Below are positions 45,018-52,380 of a stretch of 64,000 nt of DNA, piece by piece. Each line of letters begins with the position of its first letter. Position 1 is the stretch's first letter. The position numbers were made by a program, and so were the translations under genes. The stretch comes from an uncultured Latescibacterota bacterium (lineage in GTDB: Bacteria > Latescibacterota > UBA2968). The notes under the pieces are model-generated. The model did not search any database. It had not been told where the DNA came from and worked only from the letters and a program-made list of their open reading frames with translations. Location: positions 758,394 to 822,393 of the forward strand of contig OY282377.1 of the NCBI GenBank assembly GCA_958295785.1, written 5' to 3'.

Positions 45018-45681
45018 TGGCAGGATCGAGCGCGCGTTCTCGCGCCTTCACGTTGAGGGCACTGATGACAGCCACGCAATACGGCACCTGCTCATCAGGC
45101 ACGGAATTGACTACGACCAGCAACCATGGCCAGATCATTTCCCGCGCATTGATGAGATAGGCAACAAAGATGAACTGCTCAAAGGAGTCGAAACCGCCGT
45201 ATCCCTGAGTAATGGACGATCAGTCGGCTTTGTATTGGATGCCAACACTTCGCGCCAAAGCCGATGGGATGCAATGGCGACGCGACTCCGAAATGTCGAA
45301 TTGCGTGTACCGAGAGACATCCCAACCGAGGGGTTCGTCGGCGAGTCCATGAGGTACCGCGCTCGAGTGGGTGTGTGGCTTATGCCCGACAACCGGCGAG
45401 AGGGCATGTTGGAACACTTTCTCGAGACCCTCGTCAGCGAGGATGATCCGCTATTTCCACACGCCCAACAGTCAACGGAACAAGCGAAAACACTGGGAGC
45501 AAGATACACCAAAAACGAGAAACCGAAGGCCGTGCTTCACACTTGGCTCGCGTGGCAGAAGAATCCGGGCTTGCCTTATGGCTCGGCCATCCGAGCGCGG
45601 TATTTGGATCACGACAGTGAGGTAGCCGAGCGTTTTGTCGCTTGGTTTCGCCGTGTGTTCCAAATTGCCGACAGCGCGTAA
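45017..45681 (+). CDS. DUF3226-like (TOPRIM-fold) partner of the ATPase, frame disturbed near its start
   Basis: The 220-codon open frame ending at 45681 reads RIERAFSRLHVEGTDDSHAI near the start and SVGFVLDANTS further on. A Glu in VEGxDD and an acidic LDAN motif are those expected of a TOPRIM fold, as in DUF3226/DUF4435 proteins. ATG 45017-45019 overlaps the ATPase stop but is in another frame; one extra base after ATGGC would give M-A-R-I-E-R in frame. So either one base was lost or a rare start is used. TOPRIM partners of such ATPases cleave nucleic acid (AriB cuts tRNA in PARIS). Function here is inferred from pairing. Confidence 0.7.
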
Positions 45682-45682
45682 C

Positions 45683-45800
45683 CACTCGGCGAATCAACGG
45701 TTAGCAGTCAGCAATCAGTACAGGCATTGCCTTGGGGCGGATGGGCGGGGCTGACCACTGACCACCAACCACCAACCACCGATCACCGATCACTGATTTT
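45683..45800. repeat. Dispersed-repeat spacer
   Basis: Between the TOPRIM-like gene and the ligase lies a run of GACCACTGACCACCAACCAC and ACCGATCACCGATCACTGA units plus a GTTAGCAGTCAGCAATCAGT stretch. It holds no gene. GAAAGGGC lies before the ligase start. Confidence 0.7.
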
Positions 45801-45857
45801 GGGGTTGGGCGGGGAACTCTCCACGCTCCCCTGATTCACTGAAAGGGCTTTACAACG

Positions 45858-46946
45858 ATGGAAATTCTCACGACACCCATCGCCGACAAGGTCAAAGCAG
45901 CGCACGAGGTCCTCAATGCCCATGTGCGCGACATGGTCGCATGGCATTTTGATCCCAACACGGGTTGTCCATTTTGGCTGGACTTTGCGCGGGGCTTGGG
46001 CTTTGATCCGCGTCGGGAAATCGGCGGATACGGCGATTTGAAGCTCCTCGGGCATTTCCAAGACGAATGGTTGCGCGGCGGGCCCGTGCGCCGATGGATT
46101 CCCAAGGGGAGCGAGGGAGAACGCACGTACGTCTTTGAAACGGGTGGCTCGACCGGCGTACCCAAATACCGGATCAGCCAAAACGATTTTCAAATTGACT
46201 ACAAAATGTTCAGCGACCACCTTTCTGAAGAAACATTTCCCAAGGGGGCGGATTGGTTGATGCTGGGGCCGACGGGCCCTCGGCGCTTGCGTTTGGCTGT
46301 CGAATACCTGTGCCAGATTCGCGGGGGAATTTGTTTTCTCGTCGATCTCGATCCCCGATGGGTCAACAAACTGATCAAGCGCGGCGCGTTCCACGAATTG
46401 GAACTCTACAAAGCCCACGTCATCGACCAAGCCCTCACCGTTTTGCGCGCCAACGACAATGTGAAATGCATGTTCACAACCCCCAAACTCCTCGAGGAAT
46501 TGTGCGAAAAAATATCCCTGCAAAAAGCCGGCATCAGCGGCATCTTTTGCGGCGGCACAGAGATGGACGCGCAATTCAACCGCTTTGCCCGAGAAGAATT
46601 GATTCCCGGCATCGATTTTGTTCCCACCTACGGCAACACGCTCATGGGCTTGGCCTATTCCAAGCCCCTCGAACCGGAAGACAACTACGCCATTACCTAC
46701 TACCCGCCCGCGCCCCGCGCATTTATCGAACTGGTTGATCCGAACAATCCCGACGCGACGGTCGACTACGACGAAGTGGGTCGCGTGATGCTCACGACCC
46801 TCACCCGAGAATTTTTCATGCCCCGGTTTCTCGAACGCGACGAAGCCGAACGCGCCAAACCCATCGAAGCCTATCCTTGGGACGGCGTGCGAAACCTCGG
46901 CCTGTTCTCCGAGTTGCAGGAATCCGTGGTCGTCGGGGTTTATTAA
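45858..46946 (+). CDS. LuxE-like acyl-AMP ligase (acyl-protein synthetase/arylcarboxylate reductase ligase component)
   Basis: A 362-residue member of the ANL adenylate-forming superfamily of the short LuxE type. The P-loop FETGGSTGVPKYR is at residues 93-105. GISGIFCGGTEMDAQ and FVPTYGNTLMGL follow, the latter being the adenine-binding A5-like motif; YDEVGRVMLTTLTREF carries the Asp of the ribose motif. LuxE-like enzymes activate a carboxylic acid as acyl-AMP and hand it to a LuxC-type reductase. A LuxC-like gene (48482) and iron alcohol dehydrogenase (49888) lie downstream, but two inserted genes separate them. A decayed copy of its 3' end lies at 43732. Confidence 0.82.
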   Translation: MEILTTPIADKVKAAHEVLNAHVRDMVAWHFDPNTGCPFWLDFARGLGFDPRREIGGYGDLKLLGHFQDEWLRGGPVRRWIPKGSEGERTYVFETGGSTGVPKYRISQNDFQIDYKMFSDHLSEETFPKGADWLMLGPTGPRRLRLAVEYLCQIRGGICFLVDLDPRWVNKLIKRGAFHELELYKAHVIDQALTVLRANDNVKCMFTTPKLLEELCEKISLQKAGISGIFCGGTEMDAQFNRFAREELIPGIDFVPTYGNTLMGLAYSKPLEPEDNYAITYYPPAPRAFIELVDPNNPDATVDYDEVGRVMLTTLTREFFMPRFLERDEAERAKPIEAYPWDGVRNLGLFSELQESVVVGVY

Positions 46947-46959
46947 AGCGGGTGCTGAT

Positions 46960-47178
46960 ATGCGACACACAGTGCGAATTTTGATCGTTGGTCTGTTGGT
47001 TTGTGCGACTCCCCTCATGGCTCAGGAGTGGGGAGACGTGTCCGATGAAGTTTTGGGCATGACCGCCATTCCCGAAGACCCCGAAGCCGATGCCGCAATT
47101 CTGTTCGACAAAAGCACCATCGCCATCACCTTGCGAGTGGCAGAACATCTCCCTCCCCGTTGCGGGGATTCGTTTTAA
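46960..47178 (+). pseudogene. N-terminal remnant of an exported DUF3857/transglutaminase-type protein
   Basis: ATG 46960 lies 13 bases after the ligase stop and encodes a signal peptide (VRILIVGLLVCATPLMAQ). Then comes WGDVSDEVLGMTAIPEDPEA and DAAILFDKSTI, the typical opening of DUF3857 domains that precede transglutaminase-like domains. After about 55 residues the resemblance stops and a short unrelated tail ends at TAA 47178. The rest of what should be a protein of over 600 residues is missing; the DUF4143 ATPase gene starts here on the other strand, so its insertion probably cut the gene. Confidence 0.65.
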
Positions 47179-47186
47179 GACCGCTT

Positions 47187-48326
47187 CTAAGGCAAGCCCA
47201 CTTCGCGGCAGAAGGTCGAGAATGGCAGAACGCGCGTGTTGGTTGTTTCATTGCCAAAATCCTTTGCCCCCAGATGCACTTGGTAAAACCGCGAAATATC
47301 CGTCCGTTCTCTGAAATACCTGCATGCGGGCGAAGCATTTCGCTCGCCACTCTTGCACTCGACAGCAAATTCCGCGCGTCCATCGCGGAGAACGACAAAA
47401 TCTACCTCGCGCTTGTCGGTATCGCGAATAAAGCGCAATTCCATGTCATACCCTTCCGTATCTTCGACATAGTGGCAGTACTTCAGCAGGTGTCCCGCCA
47501 CCATGTTCTCGAACCGAGCCCCTCGGTCTGATATGCGCGACCAGTCCCAGAAATACAACTTTTTCTCTTTGCGGACAGCCCTTATGCGCTTCGCTCCAAA
47601 CGGCGGAATGCGATAGCACAAGTACAGCCTTTCAAAGATCGCAAGCCAGCGTTCGACGGTTATGAAAGCCACTTGCAGGAGTTTGCTGAGGCTGTTGATC
47701 GAAAGAGGGGAACCCACGCATGCGGGCAGGTGAGACAGCAGCAGATCCAACATGGACACCTCCCGCACATGCTCCAAGTCGCGGAGATCTTCATAGATAA
47801 CTCGTGCGGAATGCTCGCGCAGCCAGCGGCGATGAAAGCGTGCCTCTCCCCTGAGAAAAGGTTCGGGAAAACCGCCGAACCTGAGCAATTGAGCCACGAG
47901 CGCGTCATCGGCCTCCCGACTGCATTCCGTCATCGTGAACGGGTGAAGCCGGTAGTAGTGATACCGTCCCTGCAAAGAGTCACCGCCTTTGCGATAGTAG
48001 TCCAGCCTGGCCGAACCCGTGACGATGAAAGAAACGGATGTTCTGTTCTTATCGAACAATCCCTTCATCAGATTGCGCCACTGTGCGTACTTGTGAATTT
48101 CGTCAAAAATGACGCGAGTTTGTCCGGGGGGAAGGCGTCCCGCCAAAATATCCCCGCGGTCAGCCAGCACATCCCAGTTCATGTATGCCGGTGACGATTC
48201 ATTTTGACCTCGCCCCAGTAGCGCGATGGCGAGGGTTGTTTTTCCAACTTGGCGTGGACCGCCGATGAATACCATCCTGTCCGCGAGATCCTCTTCAATA
48301 CCATTTTCGATATAGCGAGATTCCAT
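47187..48326 (-). CDS. AAA ATPase with C-terminal DUF4143 domain
   Basis: ATG 48326 is preferred over the in-frame ATG at 48353: GGAAAGGTGG stands before the former, while the latter abuts a palindrome with no ribosome site. Length 379. Walker A GGPRQVGKTTLAI is near residue 21, Walker B RVIFDEIHKY near residue 80, sensor VTGSARLDYY near residue 110. The C-terminal part, with LYFWDWSR, FENMVAGHLLK and VDFVVLRDGRAEFAVECKSG, is the DUF4143 nuclease-like domain with an acidic/Lys ECK motif. Such proteins are common, often transferred, and of uncertain function. The upstream 13-bp palindrome may be an operator. Confidence 0.88.
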   Translation of the reverse strand: MESRYIENGIEEDLADRMVFIGGPRQVGKTTLAIALLGRGQNESSPAYMNWDVLADRGDILAGRLPPGQTRVIFDEIHKYAQWRNLMKGLFDKNRTSVSFIVTGSARLDYYRKGGDSLQGRYHYYRLHPFTMTECSREADDALVAQLLRFGGFPEPFLRGEARFHRRWLREHSARVIYEDLRDLEHVREVSMLDLLLSHLPACVGSPLSINSLSKLLQVAFITVERWLAIFERLYLCYRIPPFGAKRIRAVRKEKKLYFWDWSRISDRGARFENMVAGHLLKYCHYVEDTEGYDMELRFIRDTDKREVDFVVLRDGRAEFAVECKSGERNASPACRYFRERTDISRFYQVHLGAKDFGNETTNTRVLPFSTFCREVGLP

Positions 48327-48352
48327 GTTTGACCACCTTTCCAATTGGATCA

Positions 48353-48384
48353 TGAGTATTTTAGACCGAACTCTAAAATACTCA
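48353..48384. promoter_or_regulatory. Perfect 13-bp inverted repeat upstream of the ATPase gene (probable operator)
   Basis: Arms TGAGTATTTTAGA (48353-48365) and TCTAAAATACTCA (48372-48384) with a 6-base spacer. A third half-site, TTTTAGAGT, follows at about 48391. It lies between the divergent DUF4143 ATPase and LuxC-like genes and has no T-tract, so it looks like a dyad for a repressor. Confidence 0.65.
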
Positions 48385-48481
48385 CGCGCCTTTTAGAGTC
48401 AATGAAAAACGCGCTTGCTTTTGCGGTGAAGAAAAGCGACTTTAACCTGCCTCCAAGCAGTCGTGCAAAGGATAAAAAGCC

Positions 48482-49909
48482 ATGATTCACATACCCATTT
48501 TGCGCGCGGGAAAACCCTATGCCAGTCTGAGCGTTCAGGAAGTCGCGCACATCCAAACGCGGCAGCCATTCGTCCGGGTCAGTCAGGCAAACCGGGGGTT
48601 GGTCGCAAAAGACTTAAATGCAGGGGCCGCGAACAAACGCGCGCTGGACAAATTGAGCGTTTCCGAACTCGTGGATATAACCCGCCGGGCCGCACGCTTG
48701 TTTGCAAACGCGGATTTGCCCCTTGGCGATTGCGTCCAAACGCCCGAAGACTACGTGCGGCAAGTGTCTGGCACAACGGGCATGCCCGAAGCCCTCTGCC
48801 GCGCAAACACGGCAAAAATTCAGCGCGCAGGCGATGAAATCGAACCCATTTTGGGTGGCCTAACGCGCGGCTTAAACCTCTCGGTGCTCGACGGGGGGTG
48901 GTGCGATCAAAAGGGTCGTTTCCTCAGTTATATCTGTCAGACCGATGCCCTAGGCGCGATCTTGCCGAGCAATTCGCCCGGGGTACACGCGCTGTGGCTG
49001 CCCGCCATCCCGCTCAAAGTGCCCTTGGTTTTGAAACCTGGGCGCGAAGAACCATGGACGCCCTTCCGCATTGCACAGGCATTTATCAAAGCCGGGTGCC
49101 CGCCCGAAGCCTTTGGGTTTTATCCCACGGACCACGGCGGCGCGACCGAAATCCTATTGCGCTGCGGGCGCGCCATGCTCTTTGGCGGCGGGGCGACGGT
49201 CGCCCCGTGGCAAAACGACCCCCGCGTGGAAATCCACGGGCCGGGCCAGAGCAAAATCATCATCGGCGAAGACGAGATAGACCGCTGGGAAGACCACCTC
49301 GACCTCATCGCGTCCTCTATCGCCGCAAACGGCGGGCGTTCCTGCATCAATGCGTCGGGCGTGTGGGTGCCCGCGCATGGGCGAGAAATTGCCGAAGCAC
49401 TCGCCGAGCGACTGGCAACAATCCTCGCCCGGCCCTTAGGCGATCCCGATGCTCAAATCGCCGCCTTTACCAACCCCGCGTTCGCAGAGCAAATATCAGG
49501 CGCCATAGACATCCACCTCAAAACCCCGGGCGGGGAAGACCTCACGGAAAAATTGCGCGGCGACCGGCTCGTGGAAATCCGCGGCTTGAAATTCTTAAAC
49601 CCCACTGTTATCTGGTGCGAGGATGCGGAACATCCCTTGGCGAATACCGAATACCTGTTCCCCTTTGCGAGCGTGGTGGAAGTGCCGCAAGCGGAAATTT
49701 TGAACGCCATCGGGCCGAGCCTCGTGGTGACTGCGTTGACAGAAGACAGCGCGTTGATCGACGACTTGCTCGCGTCCCCCCATGTCGAACGCCTCAATGT
49801 GGGCGCCATCCCCACGCATCAACTCTCGTGGGATCAGCCCCATGAAGGCAATTTGTTTGAACACCTGTACCGCCAGCGCGCCCTACAATGGGCCAGGCGG
49901 GCCGGATAG
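48482..49909 (+). CDS. LuxC-like acyl reductase/aldehyde dehydrogenase-family protein
   Basis: A 475-residue NAD(P)-dependent aldehyde-dehydrogenase-fold protein. AAAGGA lies before ATG 48482. The cofactor region shows LPSNSPGVHALWLPA and VPLVLKPGREEPWT (Lys for the phosphate of NADP). The candidate catalytic Cys288 is in NGGRSCINASGVW. It lacks the general-base Glu segment (ELGG) of ordinary ALDHs, as in acyl-CoA/acyl-protein reductases such as LuxC. It should reduce an activated acyl group to an aldehyde. The iron alcohol dehydrogenase overlaps its last 22 bases, so the two are co-translated; the LuxE-like ligase lies 1.5 kb upstream. Confidence 0.82.
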   Translation: MIHIPILRAGKPYASLSVQEVAHIQTRQPFVRVSQANRGLVAKDLNAGAANKRALDKLSVSELVDITRRAARLFANADLPLGDCVQTPEDYVRQVSGTTGMPEALCRANTAKIQRAGDEIEPILGGLTRGLNLSVLDGGWCDQKGRFLSYICQTDALGAILPSNSPGVHALWLPAIPLKVPLVLKPGREEPWTPFRIAQAFIKAGCPPEAFGFYPTDHGGATEILLRCGRAMLFGGGATVAPWQNDPRVEIHGPGQSKIIIGEDEIDRWEDHLDLIASSIAANGGRSCINASGVWVPAHGREIAEALAERLATILARPLGDPDAQIAAFTNPAFAEQISGAIDIHLKTPGGEDLTEKLRGDRLVEIRGLKFLNPTVIWCEDAEHPLANTEYLFPFASVVEVPQAEILNAIGPSLVVTALTEDSALIDDLLASPHVERLNVGAIPTHQLSWDQPHEGNLFEHLYRQRALQWARRAG

Positions 49910-51057
49910 AGAAAGAGCGTCTCGCTTTGCACACTCGCGCATCAACGCCCTTTGACTTTCACCCCACAACCCGCGTGATATTTGGCGAGGGAACACTCGC
50001 GCAACTCGGGCAACGCGCCGCAGAACTGCGCGGCAACCGCGTCTTGCTCGTCACGGACCCGGGCATTGTGCGCGCCGGGCTTGTCGAGCGCGCCCTCGAG
50101 TCGCTCCAAAGCGCGTCCCTCGAGTTTTGCGTGTTCGACGGCGTGGGTGAAAGTCCGACCACGCAACACGTCTCAGCGGGCGTGGCGTTTGCAAAAGCGC
50201 GGGGCAACATCGACTGCATCATCGGCTTGGGCGGGGGCAGCGCGATGGACTGCGCCAAAGGCATCAACTTCATCCTCACCAACGGCGGGCAGATGGCGGA
50301 TTACCGCGGCATGGGCCATGCGACCAAACCCATGTTGCCGTCTATCGGCATCCCCACCACCGCGGGGACTGGAAGCGAGGCGCAATCCTACGCCCTGATC
50401 TCCGATGCAAAGACCCATGAAAAAATGGCGTGTGGGGACCTCAAAGCGCGGTTCAAAACCGTCATCCTCGATCCGTCCCTCACCGAAAGCGCGCCGCGAC
50501 CCGTGGTTGCGGCAACCGGCATAGACGCCATGGCCCACGCCATTGAAAGCTATGTCTGCACGCAGCGCAACCCGATCTCGCAAATGTTCGCGCAAAAAGC
50601 GTGGCGCCTGCTCTCTCGCGGGTTTGAGCGCGTGCTCACCCATCCGTCTGACAGCGAGGCGAGAAGTTGCATGACGCTGGGGGCGCACTTTGCCGGGGTA
50701 GCCATTGAAAATGCCATGTTGGGCGCGGCTCACGCAGGCGCCAATCCCCTAACCGCGCATTTCGGCATCGTCCATGGCGTCGCAGTGGGGCTTATGCTGC
50801 CAGCGGTCATTCGATTCAATGGGGAAACCCAAAGCGCGTGCTATCGCGGCTTATGCGCGAATGTCGATGCGCTCGTCCAAAAAATCATTTCCCTAAAAGA
50901 ACGCGCCGATCTCCCGTCCCGCCTGCGCGACCTCGACGTAGAGCGCGACAGCCTTCCAACGCTGGCAAAAAATGCAACAGAACAATGGACGGGCGCGTTT
51001 AATCCGAGACCCGTCGATGAAAATGACTATCTGTTCCTTTACGAATCGGTGTACTAA
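49888..51057 (+). CDS. Iron-containing alcohol dehydrogenase
   Basis: ATG 49888 lies inside the preceding gene; a later TTG near 49927 is an alternative start since family members usually begin just before FDFHPTTRVIFGEG. Length 389. NAD-binding GLGGGSAMDCAKG lies near residue 112; metal ligands are in GIDAMAHAIESYV (Asp, His) and AHAGANPLTAHFGIVHG (His residues). PTTAGTGSEA is the group-III ADH signature. It should reduce the aldehyde made by the LuxC-like enzyme to an alcohol. The stop codon TAA (51055-51057) is exactly the target triplet of MITE copy 3. Confidence 0.92.
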   Translation: MGQAGRIEKERLALHTRASTPFDFHPTTRVIFGEGTLAQLGQRAAELRGNRVLLVTDPGIVRAGLVERALESLQSASLEFCVFDGVGESPTTQHVSAGVAFAKARGNIDCIIGLGGGSAMDCAKGINFILTNGGQMADYRGMGHATKPMLPSIGIPTTAGTGSEAQSYALISDAKTHEKMACGDLKARFKTVILDPSLTESAPRPVVAATGIDAMAHAIESYVCTQRNPISQMFAQKAWRLLSRGFERVLTHPSDSEARSCMTLGAHFAGVAIENAMLGAAHAGANPLTAHFGIVHGVAVGLMLPAVIRFNGETQSACYRGLCANVDALVQKIISLKERADLPSRLRDLDVERDSLPTLAKNATEQWTGAFNPRPVDENDYLFLYESVY

Positions 51058-51169
51058 GAGTCCCTAACAGAAAGCGTTGCCATGGATTTGTGAGAGGCCG
51101 CCTTTGAGGCGTACCTGCGGGTGTTCACTCCTCTGTTTCAGACGCTTGATTTCTTTATGTTAGGGCTTC
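51058..51169. mobile_element. MITE copy 3, 112 bp, inserted at the stop codon of the alcohol dehydrogenase gene
   Basis: The inverted-repeat ends (GAGTCCCTAACA on the left, slightly mutated, and TGTTAGGGCTTC on the right) are flanked by TAA on both sides (51055-51057 and 51170-51172). The left TAA is the ADH stop codon, so the protein is unchanged but any 3' signal is replaced. Body nearly identical to copy 1. Confidence 0.9.
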
Positions 51170-51338
51170 TAACGTATAAAGGATGTAGCAGGTGCGGAGG
51201 ACGCAGGGGGTGGGGTTAATCCGTGCAATCCCTAAATCCGCGACAATCCGCGATTCAGACAAGGGACTGACCGCTTGATGGCGGGAATGGGTGACGAACC
51301 ACTTGACAGAGCGAGAGATATTGCAGATTATTTATTGA

Positions 51339-51530
51339 TGTTACGCAGTTTGTCCAATTCAAGCTGTAAGACGTGTTCTGCTTGTGGCGTGGTAAAAGTT
51401 GCCCCTGCGTGAACGGGTCTTTGTTTGCGACTGTGGCTATGAAACTGACCGAGATTTGAACGCGGCCCCAAACATTCATCGGGTTGGGATGTCAACCCTT
51501 GCAGGCGAAGATGTCAGATGGCTTGTTGCT
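51339..51530 (+). pseudogene. IS200/IS605-type TnpB C-terminal relic
   Basis: In one frame SSCKTCSACGVVK and, after a shift near 51400, ERVFVCDCGYETDRDLNAA can be read. Together they form the TnpB zinc finger (CxxC...CDCG) and the DRDLNAAxNI end of the RuvC-III motif. Everything upstream of the zinc finger is missing. The 170 bases to MITE copy 3 hold only an AATCCGTGCAATCC-type dispersed repeat. Dead fragment. Confidence 0.75.
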
Positions 51531-51615
51531 TTTGCCGCACTCTTTGTTGATCGCACAATCTCCTTAGAAGTCCCTTTGCTTCAGCAAGGGGAGTTCGTCA
51601 CTTGGTGGTATCCAC

Positions 51616-52259
51616 ATGGCAGAATACGATACGATTTCCAAACATTTGATTCAAACCTACCCTGCCGATTTCGTCCGCTTCACCCTCGGACGAGCCGATG
51701 TCGAAATCCGCGCAATCCTCTCGCGCCATTGATGAAGCGTCCTGCGGGGATGACTTCTGAGGAATGGTTGCGTCAGTGCATTCGCAGGACCGATGCCGTG
51801 TCGTTGGCGCAGGCAGAAAAGGCTAACTTTTTGGGCGGCTTGGCTGTATTAAGTGGGTTGGCGTATGATCCAAACACTATCACGAGTATCATTTCTCAGG
51901 AGGGTCTTATGGACGCGATTATGCGTGAATCATCGTTTGCCCAATACCTCAAGGAACAGGGTGTTAAACAAGGCGTTGAACAAGGCGTTGAACAGGGCAT
52001 TGAACAGGGCATTGAACAGGGCATTGAACAGGGCATTGAACAGGGCATTGAACAGGGCATTGAACAGGGCATTGAGCAAGGCATTCAAGAGAGCATCCGA
52101 GAAGCGTTGGCGGTTCGCTTTGATGCGGGTGTGGCCGGCCAGTTCGCTGATCGCATTGCGGTCATCGACGATTTGCAACGGCTCAAGCAGTTGCTTCATG
52201 TAGCAGTGCAAGTCAATAATCTGGCGGCATTTCAGCGCGTGTTGGATGCGGAGGCCTGA
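51616..52259 (+). pseudogene. Rpn/YhgA-like nuclease gene, internally deleted
   Basis: ATG 51616 (MAEYDTISKHLIQTYPADFV) matches the start of the intact gene at 55807. After about 35 codons the sequence jumps to APLMKRPAGMTSEEWLRQ, losing about 120 residues including the PD-(D/E)XK nuclease motif, and the join is out of frame. The C-terminal part, in another frame, continues to 52259 and contains an EQGI array in place of the two EQGV/KQGV units of the intact copy. The frame of the TnpB relic runs into this part, but that fusion is accidental. Confidence 0.82.
51954..52085 (+). repeat. Eleven tandem 12-bp repeats (GAACAGGGCATT type)
   Basis: Units GAACAGGGCATT, with a few variants, encode repeated Glu-Gln-Gly-Ile. 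The intact paralogue has only two such units (EQGVKQGV), so the array has expanded here. Repeats of multiples of three keep the frame. On the other strand it reads as a Met-Pro-Cys-Ser repeat, which is a by-product. Confidence 0.95.
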
Positions 52260-52285
52260 CGCGATTTCCCGCTGAATGACAATCC

Positions 52286-52380
52286 GAGGAATGGTTGCGT
52301 CAGTGCATTCGCAGGACCGATGCCGTGTCGTTGGCGCAGGCAGAAAAGGCTAACTTTTTGGGCGGCTTGGCTGTATTAAG
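52286..52380. repeat. 95-bp duplication of part of the Rpn-like pseudogene
   Basis: GAGGAATGGTTGCGTCAGTG through GGCTGTATTAAG repeats 51759-51853 base for base. It is cut by the IS5-family element, whose left end follows TTAA directly. The original sequence after this point (TGGGTTGG...) is absent on the far side of the IS, so a deletion or recombination took place. Confidence 0.88.

Noticed and set aside
45858-51057. Complete bacterial luciferase (lux) operon
   Set aside because: LuxE- and LuxC-like genes are present but there are no LuxA, LuxB or LuxD-type genes; an alcohol dehydrogenase follows instead.
51896-52084. Met-Pro-Cys-Ser repeat protein on the minus strand
   Set aside because: It is only the complement of the 12-bp GAACAGGGCATT array inside a decayed gene.
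51399-52259. A 286-residue fusion of TnpB zinc finger and nuclease C-terminus
   Set aside because: Both halves are relics of separate genes that happen to share a frame; each is missing its catalytic core.
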